A stretch of DNA of 64,000 bases from an uncultured Chloroflexota bacterium (GTDB lineage Bacteria; Chloroflexota; Anaerolineae; Anaerolineales; Anaerolineaceae), in the NCBI GenBank assembly GCA_902786265.1, contig CADACE010000011.1, positions 1-64,000 of the forward strand, written 5' to 3'. A program made the translations under genes and the position numbers. The notes beneath the pieces were generated by a model. That model worked only from the letters and a program-made list of their open reading frames with translations, was not told the DNA's origin and ran no database searches. Shown one piece after another: positions 26,202 to 34,898 of the stretch (within the stretch, counting starts at the first letter, position 1; each line of letters starts with the position of its first letter).

Positions 26202-27206
26202 ATGACAGAAAGATTATTGGAAGTAAGAGATCTGTACACCTCCTTCTTTACCGATGCCGGCGAAGTGAAAGCCGTAAACGGCCTGTCATTCAACCTGGAT
26301 GAAGGTGAAGTTCTGGGGATCGTCGGTGAGTCAGGCTCCGGGAAAAGCGTCACTGCTTATTCCATTATGCGGATCCTGACAGACCCCGGGATCATCAAGA
26401 GCGGTAAGATCTTATATAAAGGACAGGACATTGTCTCCATCCCCGATAAAGAAATGCGGAAGATCCGCGGCGCGAAGATATCCATCATTTTCCAGGATCC
26501 GATGACATCACTGAACCCGACCTATACCATAGGCAACCAGATCGAAGAAGCCATTCTGCTGCATACAAACCGGACGAAGAAAGAAGCCCGGGAACGCGCG
26601 ATTGAGATGCTGAAGCTGGTCGGTGTCAATGAACCTGAAAAACGGGTAAAACAGTATCCGCATGAGCTTTCGGGCGGGATGCGCCAGCGTGTGATGATCG
26701 CGATGGCTTTAGCCTGTGAACCGGATATCCTGATCGCGGATGAACCGACGACAGCCCTGGACGTGACGATCCAGGCGCAGATCCTCGAACTGATGCAGAA
26801 GCTGCAGAAGGAATTGGGGATGGCCATCATCATGATCACCCATGACCTGGGTGTGATCGCCGATATGTGCAACACCATCATTGTGATGTACGGCGGCCGG
26901 GCATGCGAACGCGGTACCGCGGATGAGATCTTCTACAACCCCTGTCATGAATACACCAAAGGGCTGATGCGTTCGATCCCGAGCGTTGTCGGGAAGCGGG
27001 AACGATTGATCCCGATTTCCGGGACACCGATCGACCAGCTGAACCTGCCGAAAGGATGCGCATTTGCGCCCCGCTGCGATAATGCTATGAGGATCTGTAT
27101 GGAAGCACAGCCGGATGAGATCCTGATCAATAAAGATCATTCAGCTGCCTGCTGGATGAATGTCAAAAAGGTTTATGAAGAAGAAGCCGGAAAGGAGAAA
27201 GCCTGA
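26202..27206 (+). CDS. Peptide ABC transporter ATPase, OppD type
   Basis: The 334-residue ATPase has Walker A GESGSGKS (about residue 45), Q-loop [10 protein letters not shown], signature LSGGMRQR and Walker [13 protein letters not shown]. The C-terminal oligopeptide extension contains the GCAFAPRC and ACW cysteines that often bind a metal cluster in DppD-type ATPases. It starts 3 bases after OppC and is coupled to OppF. Confidence 0.92.
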   Translation: MTERLLEVRDLYTSFFTDAGEVKAVNGLSFNLDEGEVLGIVGESGSGKSVTAYSIMRILTDPGIIKSGKILYKGQDIVSIPDKEMRKIRGAKISIIFQDPMTSLNPTYTIGNQIEEAILLHTNRTKKEARERAIEMLKLVGVNEPEKRVKQYPHELSGGMRQRVMIAMALACEPDILIADEPTTALDVTIQAQILELMQKLQKELGMAIIMITHDLGVIADMCNTIIVMYGGRACERGTADEIFYNPCHEYTKGLMRSIPSVVGKRERLIPISGTPIDQLNLPKGCAFAPRCDNAMRICMEAQPDEILINKDHSAACWMNVKKVYEEEAGKEKA

Positions 27207-27207
27207 T

Positions 27208-28170
27208 ATGAGTTCACAGCCTTTGGTTGAAGTAAAACATCTGAAACAGTACTTTCCGATCCGGACCGGATTCTTCGGGACCACACCGCTGAAAGCCGTT
27301 GACGATATTTCGTTTCACGTTGATGAAGGGGAAACCCTCGGTTTGGTCGGTGAATCCGGCTGCGGGAAGACAACTGCCGGACGCACACTGCTGCATCTAT
27401 ACAAACCGACAGCCGGTGAGATTTATTACGACGGTAATCTGATCACCGAAAAGAACATCAAAAATTACCGCAAGGAAATGCAGATCGTTTTTCAGGATCC
27501 ATATTCTTCCCTCGACCCGCGCATGACTGTCGCGGATATCATCGGGGAGCCGCTTGACATCCACCATCTGTACAGCAGCAAGGAAGAGCGCAAGGGTAGA
27601 ATCCGTGAATTAATGGATCTGGTAGGCCTGAATTCCGAGCAGGCTAACCGCTATGCGCATGAATTTTCCGGCGGACAGCGTCAGCGTATCGGGATCGCCC
27701 GGGCACTGGCAGTTGATCCGAGGTTTATTGTCTGTGATGAGCCGGTCTCGGCCCTGGATGTCTCGATTCAGGCGCAGATCATCAATACTTTTGAAGATCT
27801 GCAGAAAAAACTGAATATCGCGTATCTCTTCATTGCCCATGACCTGCTGGTGGTCCGCCACATGTCCAACCGCATCGCGGTTATGTACCTGGGCAGGATC
27901 GTTGAAACTGCCGACGCGGATGAGGTTTCCGACCATCCGCTGCACCCCTACACCGTATCGCTCATGTCAGCGGTTCCGGTGCCGGATCCAAAGCTTGCCC
28001 GGTCCCGTCAGCGTATCCCGCTTGAGGGTGATGTTCCGAGCCCGCTTCATATGCCCTCCGGCTGTTCCTTCCGCACCAGATGCCGCTACGCGACTGAAAA
28101 ATGCGCGCAGGAACGTCCGGAATTGAAGGAAGTCTCCCCCGGACATTACGCGGCCTGCCATATTATTTAG
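27208..28170 (+). CDS. Peptide ABC transporter ATPase, OppF type
   Basis: It encodes 320 residues from ATG 27208, one base after the OppD stop, with AAGGAG upstream. It has Walker A GESGCGKT, signature FSGGQRQR, Walker [13 protein letters not shown] and the C-terminal extension [15 protein letters not shown]. Together with OppD it forms the ATPase pair, which in the first importer of this window is a single fused protein. Confidence 0.92.
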   Translation: MSSQPLVEVKHLKQYFPIRTGFFGTTPLKAVDDISFHVDEGETLGLVGESGCGKTTAGRTLLHLYKPTAGEIYYDGNLITEKNIKNYRKEMQIVFQDPYSSLDPRMTVADIIGEPLDIHHLYSSKEERKGRIRELMDLVGLNSEQANRYAHEFSGGQRQRIGIARALAVDPRFIVCDEPVSALDVSIQAQIINTFEDLQKKLNIAYLFIAHDLLVVRHMSNRIAVMYLGRIVETADADEVSDHPLHPYTVSLMSAVPVPDPKLARSRQRIPLEGDVPSPLHMPSGCSFRTRCRYATEKCAQERPELKEVSPGHYAACHII

Positions 28171-28190
28171 GAAAAGGCCGGAAATGTTTC

Positions 28191-28246
28191 TGAGTGGTGA
28201 GCCCGGAAATCAAAGTTTCTTTCCACTCCCGGCTCCTCACTCCTGA
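28191..28246. repeat. Inverted heptamer-type element
   Basis: GAGTGGTGAGCCCGGAAA (about 28191-28208) faces TTTCCACTCCCGGCTCCTCACTCC (about 28220-28244), complementary with small gaps. The right arm ends in TCACTCC/TGACTGA 7-mers. It lies between OppF and the binding-protein gene. Confidence 0.5.
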
Positions 28247-28310
28247 CTGAAATCGTGTTAAACTATTTGGGGAAACCCGGATAGAAATTATTTTTAGGAG
28301 TAAAAGAATT

Positions 28311-29993
28311 ATGAAGAAACTCGTTTTTGTTCTCCTGATCCTTGCCCTGGTTCTGCCTTCCGCAGTCATGGCTCAGGATGTCAGCCCGTATCCGGAATGG
28401 ACCGGTTACGATGAATTCATCAAAGAAATCAAGTCCACGACTGATTTCGCCGAACGTGCCAAGATGATGCATCAGGCTGAAGATATGCTGATGGAAACCG
28501 GCGCCCTGCTGCCGATTTACTATTACAACGATCTTTACATGCAGTCTTCCAAGGTTGATGGCATCTACAGCTCCCTGTTCGCGACCAAGTATTTCTACTA
28601 CGCGACCAAGGAAGGCGACAACACCCTGAAGATCAACCTCTCTTCCGAACCGGATCACCTCGATCCTGCTCTGAACAGCTCTGTTGACGGTGCCTGTCTG
28701 GCAGCCAACTCCTTCAGCGGCCTGTACGCCTACAACGCTGATGGTGAACTCGCCCCACAGCTTGCCGAAGGTTATGAAATCTCCGAAGACGGCCTGACCT
28801 ACACCTTCACCCTGAAAGACGGCCTGAAATGGTCTGATGGTTCCGACCTGACCGCTGAAGATTTCGTCTACAGCTGGAAGCGCGCTTCCGACCCGAAGAC
28901 CGCTGCTGACTATTCCTACATGTTCGACGTCATCGCCGGCTGGGATGAAGCTCAGGAAGGTAATCTTGACGCGATGCAGGTTTCCGCTCCGGATGCCAAA
29001 ACCATCGTTGTTACACTCAAGAGCCCCTGCGCCTACATGCTCGACCTGGTTGCTTTCCCGACCTACTTCCCTGTGAAGCAGTCTGTTGTTGAAGCTGCCC
29101 CTGACTGGGAAACCAACCCCGGTTCCTGGGCTCAGGAAGCCGGCTTCGTTTCCAACGGTGCTTACACCCTGGAAAGCTGGAACCATGATGAATCCATGGT
29201 TTATGTCAAGAACCCGTACTGGTATGACGCTGACAATGTCTCCATCGAACGCATCGAATACATGCTTTCCGCTGATGACACTGCCATTTACGCAGCCTAC
29301 CGCGCCGGCGATCTTGATTTCGCCGATACCGTCCCGACTGATGAGATCCAGACCCTCATCGACACCCAGGATCCTGAATTCCACATTGTTGATGAACTCG
29401 GTACCTACTACGTGATCTTCAACGTGAAGAGCCACCTGTTTGATGGCAAGACCGCTGAACAGGCCAACGCCATGCGCAAAGCCTTCGGCCTGCTTGTTGA
29501 CCGCCAGTACATCATCGACACCGTCGGTCAGACCGGTCAGAAGATCGCCACATCCTTCCTGCCTGCCGGTATGGCAGACGGCAACGGCGGCATCTTCAAG
29601 GACGCTGCTGCCTGGGATTACCCGGTGGATGATGGCTACTATGGCACCGAAGTTGACGTTGACGGCGCTATCGAACTGCTGAAATTCGCCGGCTACGAAT
29701 TCGATGACAACGGCATGCTCTCCGCTGACACCCCGATTTCCTTCGAATACCTGACCAACGCCACCTCCGGTCACGTTGCGATCGCTGAATGCATCCAGCA
29801 GGACCTCGCCGCTGTCGGTATTGAAATGACCATCCGCTCCATTGACTGGAATGTCTTCCTCAATGAACGTAAGGACGGCAACTTCGATATCGCCCGCAAC
29901 GGTTGGATCGCTGACTTCAACGACCCGATCAACATGCTGGAAATGTGGACCACCAACTCCGGCAACAACGATGCCCAGTTCGGCCGCTACTAA
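28311..29993 (+). CDS. Peptide-binding protein (family 5), apparently circularly permuted
   Basis: The 560-residue protein has signal peptide MKKLVFVLLILALVLPSAVMA and no lipobox. Residues 33-98 (YDEFIKEIKSTTDFAERAKM, HQAEDMLMETGALLPIYYYN, VDGIYSSLFATKYFYYAT) are what normally forms the extreme C-terminus of OppA/DppA proteins. The normal mature N-terminus (NTLKINLSSEPDHLDPALNS) starts only near residue 104. The chain ends at NNDAQFGRY, just where the canonical family continues into NPEYDEFI-type sequence. Total length is normal, so no part is lost. A strong terminator follows the stop, excluding a frameshifted tail. It probably serves the OppBCDF genes directly upstream. Confidence 0.88.
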   Translation: MKKLVFVLLILALVLPSAVMAQDVSPYPEWTGYDEFIKEIKSTTDFAERAKMMHQAEDMLMETGALLPIYYYNDLYMQSSKVDGIYSSLFATKYFYYATKEGDNTLKINLSSEPDHLDPALNSSVDGACLAANSFSGLYAYNADGELAPQLAEGYEISEDGLTYTFTLKDGLKWSDGSDLTAEDFVYSWKRASDPKTAADYSYMFDVIAGWDEAQEGNLDAMQVSAPDAKTIVVTLKSPCAYMLDLVAFPTYFPVKQSVVEAAPDWETNPGSWAQEAGFVSNGAYTLESWNHDESMVYVKNPYWYDADNVSIERIEYMLSADDTAIYAAYRAGDLDFADTVPTDEIQTLIDTQDPEFHIVDELGTYYVIFNVKSHLFDGKTAEQANAMRKAFGLLVDRQYIIDTVGQTGQKIATSFLPAGMADGNGGIFKDAAAWDYPVDDGYYGTEVDVDGAIELLKFAGYEFDDNGMLSADTPISFEYLTNATSGHVAIAECIQQDLAAVGIEMTIRSIDWNVFLNERKDGNFDIARNGWIADFNDPINMLEMWTTNSGNNDAQFGRY

Positions 29994-30018
29994 TTCTTAG
30001 CTGAATAAAACAAAAAAT

Positions 30019-30055
30019 GCCGCGTGTGGATCTTCGCCCACGCGGCTTTTTTTTT
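30019..30055 (+). terminator. Strong rho-independent terminator
   Basis: The GC-rich stem GCCGCGTG / CACGCGGC is followed by nine T residues, 25 bases after the stop of the permuted binding protein. Confidence 0.92.
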
Positions 30056-30095
30056 CAGCAATAAGCAGTGATCATCCAAAGTAACACTTCACTGC

Positions 30096-30245
30096 TGACT
30101 TCTTACTCCTCACTTCTTACTCCTCACTTCTTATTTCTTATTTCTCACTTCTTATTTCTTATTTCTTACTTCTTATTTCTTATTTCTTACTTCTTATTTC
30201 TTATTTCTTACTTCTTATTTCTTATTTCTTACTTCTTATTTCTTA
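30096..30245. repeat. Long TTCTTAY heptamer array
   Basis: About 150 bases of TTCTTAT / TTCTTAC 7-mers, much of it organised as a 21-base higher-order unit (two TTCTTAT plus one TTCTTAC), starting with TTCTTAC/TCCTCAC variants. AGCAGTG (30063) and CACTGCT (30089) at its left edge can pair. It occupies most of the 360-bp gap between two convergent transcripts. Confidence 0.85.
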
Positions 30246-30275
30246 CCCGGCCCCTGATCCCCGGCACCCGATTAA

Positions 30276-30310
30276 ACAAAAAACACGGAGAAAATCTCCG
30301 CATTTTTTGT
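30276..30310. terminator. Bidirectional terminator next to rpmF
   Basis: The stem ACAAAAAACaCGGAG / CTCCGcATTTTTTGT has a U-tract in either direction. On the minus strand it ends the rpmF message. Confidence 0.75.
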
Positions 30311-30352
30311 TTTTACCGAACCAATGTACCCTTCGGTTCGAAATTGGTATAT

Positions 30353-30550
30353 TTAGTCTTTCTTTTCCGGTTTCTCAACGTTGATGACTTCACGGCCTTT
30401 GTAATAGCCACAGCTTGGGCAAACTGTGTGGGGAAGGCACATTTCACCGCAGTTCGGACACTGGGTCAGATTCTTCGGGGTGAGGAAATCATTCGCGCGG
30501 CGGCGATCACGTCGTGCACTGGAAACTCTTCGTTTCGGAAGTGGTGTCAT
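30353..30550 (-). CDS. rpmF: 50S ribosomal protein L32
   Basis: The 65-residue basic protein is recognisable as bL32: MTPLPKRRVSSARRDRRRAND at the start, then a zinc ribbon CPNCG...CPSCGYYKGREV with four cysteines. GAGGAG lies before the ATG. It is transcribed alone from the promoter at 30603-30630. In many bacteria rpmF sits next to plsX or yceD; neither is here. Confidence 0.96.
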   Translation of the reverse strand: MTPLPKRRVSSARRDRRRANDFLTPKNLTQCPNCGEMCLPHTVCPSCGYYKGREVINVEKPEKKD

Positions 30551-30602
30551 TTGTTATACTCCTCAATCTTAACGTAAATATACCATCTTTTAGGCGTTAA
30601 TA

Positions 30603-30630
30603 ATTATATGCAATCTCAACTCTTCGTCAA
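30603..30630 (-). promoter_or_regulatory. rpmF promoter
   Basis: Minus strand: -35 TTGACG (30630-30625), 16-bp spacer, -10 TATAAT (30608-30603), followed by a leader of about 45 bases. Confidence 0.75.
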
Positions 30631-30710
30631 GATGGTTATTTCAAATTAGTGAGGACATTTTCAGAAAACGACAGTCTTTCCCAGACATACCGAAAATAGT
30701 GTCTATTCTG

Positions 30711-30776
30711 CGGTACAACAGCACCTGATACAAGCGTACCGGGACCGGTACACTTGTATCAGGTGCTGTTGTACCG
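30711..30776. repeat. Palindromic intergenic element, copy B
   Basis: Arms of 30 bases (30711-30740 and 30747-30776) pair with one mismatch around a 6-base loop. The arms contain ACAGCACCTGATACAAG and its complement, the same core as copies A (1121-1190) and C (45850-45884). It lies about 75 bases beyond the 3' end of the ABC ATPase gene. The rest of the 300-bp gap holds the rpmF promoter. Confidence 0.85.
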
Positions 30777-30851
30777 ATTCCGGCTGTTAAGAACAGAAAG
30801 CAGGCAGATGATATCCTTTACTGCCTGCTTCCCGGGTTTTAACGGTTTATT

Positions 30852-31979
30852 TTACTGCAGCACCCGGACACAGCGCTCGATGAGTTTCATGGAAACACTG
30901 TCCCCTGTTCGGAAACGTTCCGTCAGCTGCGGATTATACACTTCAACGATGATCGGTTTGCCGTGCAGATCGACTTCATATTCGATCTTTGTGCCGTAAT
31001 ACGTAGCCCGGCTGATTGTACCAGTAAGCGCACCGGATTCTTTGCTGTCTTTTGTCAGCTGAATGGATTCAGGCCGCACGGTCAGGCAGCAGGCTTTCCC
31101 TACTTCCACACCCGGCATTGCGCCTGGCATCGGGATCTTCATGGTATTGCCGCCCAGGTCCACCAGAGCCGCGCTGCCATCCTTCCCCTTATAAATACCA
31201 TCGATAAAGTTTGCCTTGCCGATAAAATTCGCCACAAAACGGCTGACCGGCTGTTCATAGATCTCATCCGGCGTGCCCTGCTGAACGATGTTGCCGTCCT
31301 TCATGATGACCACACGGTCGGAGATAGCCATAGCTTCGGACTGGTCATGGGTGACATAAAGCGAAGTGATACCGAGACGTTTCTGAAGCGCACGCAGGTC
31401 ATCACGCATGCTTTCCCGCAGTTTCGCGTCCAGGTTGCTCAGCGGTTCATCGAACAGCAGCACACTCGGCTCAATAACCACCGCACGGGCCAGCGCGACA
31501 CGCTGCTGCTGACCGCCGGAAAGCTGGTTCGGGAAGCGGCGTTCCATGCCTTTCAGCTGCATCATTTCCATCACGCTTTCGGTGCGGCGGATCATTTCAT
31601 CATTCGGAACCTTCGCGACCTTTAACCCATATGCCACATTTTCCCAGACATTCAGGTGCGGGAAGAGGGCATAACTCTGGAACACCATGGAAATCCCGCG
31701 CTTGTTCGGCGGTACTTTTGCCACATCCCGTCCGCCGATCAGGACATTTCCGCTGGTCGGATATTCAAACCCGGACACCATGCGGAGAGTGGTGGTTTTT
31801 CCGCAGCCCGAAGGTCCCAGCAGTGTGACCATCTCACCGTCTTTGATTTCCAGGTTGATATGGTTTACCGCGATAAAGTCATTGCCGGTTTCCGGCTGTT
31901 GGAAAACCTTCGTGATATCTTTCAGGATCACGTTTGAGCTTTTTTTACTGAATTCAGAGGTTTGTTTTTCCTGACTCAT
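30852..31979 (-). CDS. ABC transporter ATPase, FbpC/PhnT/PotA type
   Basis: The 375-residue ATPase has Walker A GPSGCGKT, Q-loop FQSYALFPHLNVWENVAYGL, signature LSGGQQQR, Walker B LLFDEPLSNLD and a C-terminal TOBE domain (LTVRPESIQL). Its ATG overlaps the permease stop by four bases. It is the last gene of an operon with a fused permease, a binding protein and an EEP-type hydrolase. The family imports Fe3+, phosphosugars, aminoethylphosphonate or polyamines; substrate is discussed under the binding protein. Confidence 0.9.
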   Translation of the reverse strand: MSQEKQTSEFSKKSSNVILKDITKVFQQPETGNDFIAVNHINLEIKDGEMVTLLGPSGCGKTTTLRMVSGFEYPTSGNVLIGGRDVAKVPPNKRGISMVFQSYALFPHLNVWENVAYGLKVAKVPNDEMIRRTESVMEMMQLKGMERRFPNQLSGGQQQRVALARAVVIEPSVLLFDEPLSNLDAKLRESMRDDLRALQKRLGITSLYVTHDQSEAMAISDRVVIMKDGNIVQQGTPDEIYEQPVSRFVANFIGKANFIDGIYKGKDGSAALVDLGGNTMKIPMPGAMPGVEVGKACCLTVRPESIQLTKDSKESGALTGTISRATYYGTKIEYEVDLHGKPIIVEVYNPQLTERFRTGDSVSMKLIERCVRVLQ

Positions 31980-33712
31980 TTTGATTCCTCCGCTTTTTTA
32001 GTCAACTTGGGCACCCTGGATCTTGGCGCAAGGAGCAGATTGATGATTGTATTGAAAATACCGATAAACAGCAGCAAAACACCGATCAGCATCGTCACGA
32101 AGGCAGACGCCTGACCGTATTTTGCCAGGTCGAACAGGCCATAGATTTTGCTGGTCACCAGCGTCCAGCGCGGTGAAACCAGGAAAATCACGGCGCTGAC
32201 CGCTGTGATGGCTTTCGTGAAAGAATAAACGATACCGGAGAAGAACGCGTTGCGCAGCAGCGGCAGCGTGATGCGGCGGAAGGAATATCCGCTGTTCGCG
32301 CCGAGAATGGTGGAAGCTTCCTCAATGGAATTATCGATCTGCAGCAGCGTTGTCGTACCGGATTCAATCGCCACGGGCATATTTCGGAAGGTGAAAACGA
32401 TCACCAGAATCGCTGCCGTGCCGGTGAGCAGCAAAGGTTTTGTATTGAACCCCAGAATATAGGAAATACCCAGCACCGTGCCCGGAACGGCGAACATCAG
32501 CACAGAAGCGACTTCAATAAACTTCTTGCCGTAGTAATCCCGCTTGGCGGTAATGTAAGCAATGATCATGCCCAGCATGCCGCCGATGACCGCGGAGATG
32601 AGGGCCAGTATGATCGAATTTTCCAGACTGCCGAAACCATACTGCAGCGCACGGCGGTACTGGTCGAGAGTCATGGAGAAGTCAATTCCCCAGGTACGGA
32701 CAAAGGAGCCGAAGATCACGGTGCCGTAAAACAGCAGGACAACTGCAGCGAAAAGCATGCAGATAATGAAAAGAGGCCATTTGATATGAGGTTCTTCGAT
32801 CAGCTTGCGTGCCTGTGTAGGCTTGCCGGTCACCGTGACAAAGCTTTTCTTGTTGACCCAGTATTTATTGAGCAGATAGGCCGTGACTGCCGGGACAAGC
32901 AGCAGTATTGCCAGCACGGAACCCTTGCGCATGTCGTACGTACCGGTGATGATATTGTATACTTCAATGGAAAGTGTCGTGTAATCACCGCCGATCGTAG
33001 CCGGGTTGGAAAAATCCTCAAGGGACTGGATAAAGACCAGCAGCGCACCGGAAATGATGCCCGGCAGAGAAAGCGGGAAGGTCACGGTCCAGAAGGTCTT
33101 CCAGCGTCCCGCGCCCATGTTGCACGCCGCGTCTTCAACCGAGGCGTCGATGGAGGAAAGTATGCCGGAGAGCGTAAGGTAGGCAATCGGGAAGAAGCTC
33201 ATGACCTGTACAACGATCAGGCTCGGCATCCCGTAAACATTGTTCCCTTTGATCCCCAGCAGGTTCTTGGTGATGAGCCCCTGTTTTCCAAAGAGAAAAA
33301 TAACGGAAAGGCTCAGTACAAAAGGAGGCGACAGGATCGGCAGCGTCGCGATGGTTTTCATGAATCCCTTCATCGGGATATCCACACGGGTGATCGTGTA
33401 AGCAAAGATATAGCCCACCGTAGTCGCCAGTACCGCAACGATGAGGCCAAGCAGCATGGTTCTGCCGAACACCTTCAAATACCTCGAAGAGGTCAGAATG
33501 TTATGCAGGTTTTCGACAGAAAATTTGCCTGTTTCATCAGTAAGGCTGAAGATGAACACTTTCACGAGCGGATAAACCACAAACAGCGCAAGCAATATGA
33601 TCGTCGCGATGACAGCAATAAGCAAAATCGGCTGACGCAGGATCGTCTTTGTGTCATTCAGCCGTTTCATTTGAGCCGCGGATTTCCCGCTGCTCTTTGA
33701 GGTGATTTCCAT
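31976..33712 (-). CDS. ABC transporter permease, fused double domain (FbpB/AfuB type)
   Basis: It encodes 578 residues from ATG 33712, preceded by GGGAGG at 5 bases; a longer frame upstream lacks such a site. About twelve membrane helices fall in two homologous halves, each with its own ATPase-contact loop (ASVEDAACNMGAGRWKTFWTVTFPLSLPG and NSIEEASTILGANSGYSFRRITLPLLRNA). This duplicated form is typical of iron, phosphosugar and phosphonate importers. It is coupled to the ATPase by an ATGA overlap. Confidence 0.9.
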   Translation of the reverse strand: MEITSKSSGKSAAQMKRLNDTKTILRQPILLIAVIATIILLALFVVYPLVKVFIFSLTDETGKFSVENLHNILTSSRYLKVFGRTMLLGLIVAVLATTVGYIFAYTITRVDIPMKGFMKTIATLPILSPPFVLSLSVIFLFGKQGLITKNLLGIKGNNVYGMPSLIVVQVMSFFPIAYLTLSGILSSIDASVEDAACNMGAGRWKTFWTVTFPLSLPGIISGALLVFIQSLEDFSNPATIGGDYTTLSIEVYNIITGTYDMRKGSVLAILLLVPAVTAYLLNKYWVNKKSFVTVTGKPTQARKLIEEPHIKWPLFIICMLFAAVVLLFYGTVIFGSFVRTWGIDFSMTLDQYRRALQYGFGSLENSIILALISAVIGGMLGMIIAYITAKRDYYGKKFIEVASVLMFAVPGTVLGISYILGFNTKPLLLTGTAAILVIVFTFRNMPVAIESGTTTLLQIDNSIEEASTILGANSGYSFRRITLPLLRNAFFSGIVYSFTKAITAVSAVIFLVSPRWTLVTSKIYGLFDLAKYGQASAFVTMLIGVLLLFIGIFNTIINLLLAPRSRVPKLTKKAEESK

Positions 33713-33757
33713 AAATCCTCCCACCCATTGCCTGATGCACATCGGGTTCGATTGAAA

Positions 33758-33786
33758 GGCTCCCTTCCGGTAAGGGAGGGGAGCCA
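33758..33786 (-). terminator. Hairpin between binding protein and permease
   Basis: GGCTCCCTT pairs with AAGGGAGgggAGCC (one bulge). No strong U-run follows on the minus strand, so partial attenuation or 3'-end protection of the binding-protein message is more likely than full termination. Confidence 0.5.
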
Positions 33787-33820
33787 TGTTTTTCAAATGA
33801 ATTGGTTACCGAAAACTGCC

Positions 33821-34849
33821 TTAGGATTCCGGTTTGGCAACGATCTTTTCTTCGAATTCTTCGCAGTATTTGCTCTTGTTGTTGGAAGCCCAGACTGCGT
33901 CGTAGTCGATCACAGGGACCTGATCCAGTGTTACCAGACCATCAGCAACCGGAGCCTGGGTGTTGGTAGGAACACGGAAGGAATCATTTTCCGCATAGCT
34001 GCCCTGACCGTCAACGGAGCAGATCCAGTCAATGAACTTCTTAGCGTTTTCCTGTTCATCCGCAGGGCCGTTCTTGATCAGAGCGACTGCGCCGACTTCG
34101 TAACCGGTGCCGTCTTCAGGGAAGGACAGTTCAATGTGATAGCCTTCCGGAGTCAGCTGCAGCGCGTCATGGGAAAAGGTCAGCGCGATGGCTGCTTCAC
34201 CCAGGGCAACAGCGTTCGGGGCAGCGGAACCGGCTTTGGTGAACTGGCTGATGTTCTTGCTCAGTTTGCCCATGTATTCCCAGCAGGCTTCTTCGCCCTT
34301 GAGCTGGATCAGGGTCGCAAGAACGGTATAAGCTGTACCGGAGGTCGCCGGATGAGCCATGATGATTTCGCCTTCGTACTTCGGGTCGAGCAGGTCTTCC
34401 CATGTCTTCGGATATTCATAGCCGTTGTCCTTGAACCAGTCGGAGTTGCAGGCGAAAGCAATGCAGCCTACATAGATCGGGTTCCAGGTACCGGTGGGAT
34501 CCAGATAAGCCTGAGGGGTGTTTGCCAGTTCAGGTGACTGATAGGGTTCAAACAGACCTCTGCCGGCAGCGGCGATATAGTTGTCGGTGGAACCGCCAAG
34601 CATCAAAGCTGCCTGAGGATTTTCCTTTTCAGCTTCTACACGGGTGAGCATTTCACCGGCGGACAGGCGGATGTATTCGATCTGAATGCCGGTTTCGGCT
34701 GTAAACTTATTGAAGTAATAAATCACTTCACTTTCCGGGAAAGCCGTATACACGGTCAGCTTATTGCTGTCCGCGAGTGCGGCTGCTGCTGTGCAGAGCA
34801 CTACAGCCAGACAAATAACCAATGCAACTATACGAATATTGTTTTTCAT
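33821..34849 (-). CDS. ABC transporter binding protein, AfuA/PhnS/FbpA-like
   Basis: It encodes 342 residues from ATG 34849 (AAAGGA upstream), with signal peptide MKNNIRIVALVICLAVVLCT and cleavage near AAALAD. The mature protein starts LTVYTAFPESEV, and MLGGSTDNYIAAAGRGLFEPY and IMAHPATSGTAYTVLA match the type II binding fold used for Fe3+, phosphosugars and aminoethylphosphonate. I do not see the paired C-lobe tyrosines that bind iron, which argues against Fe3+. With a phosphoesterase-like gene in the same operon, a phosphorylated organic compound is the better guess, but this is inference. Confidence 0.82.
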   Translation of the reverse strand: MKNNIRIVALVICLAVVLCTAAAALADSNKLTVYTAFPESEVIYYFNKFTAETGIQIEYIRLSAGEMLTRVEAEKENPQAALMLGGSTDNYIAAAGRGLFEPYQSPELANTPQAYLDPTGTWNPIYVGCIAFACNSDWFKDNGYEYPKTWEDLLDPKYEGEIIMAHPATSGTAYTVLATLIQLKGEEACWEYMGKLSKNISQFTKAGSAAPNAVALGEAAIALTFSHDALQLTPEGYHIELSFPEDGTGYEVGAVALIKNGPADEQENAKKFIDWICSVDGQGSYAENDSFRVPTNTQAPVADGLVTLDQVPVIDYDAVWASNNKSKYCEEFEEKIVAKPES

Positions 34850-34898
34850 GAGAATTTCCTTTCTTCTTCTGAATGAAATAAACCGCATCCGCGGTTTT

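Noticed and set aside
28263..29774. 503-codon minus-strand frame
   Set aside because: It is antisense to the permuted binding protein, a by-product of its biased codon use.
28311..29993. Truncated or frameshifted binding protein
   Set aside because: The missing C-terminal block is present after the signal peptide, length is normal, and a terminator follows the stop.
30096..30245. CRISPR array
   Set aside because: The unit is 7 bases with no spacers and there are no cas genes nearby.
33821..34849. Ferric-iron-binding protein assignment
   Set aside because: The fold fits the family, but the paired C-lobe tyrosines expected for iron coordination are not visible, so only a general assignment was made.
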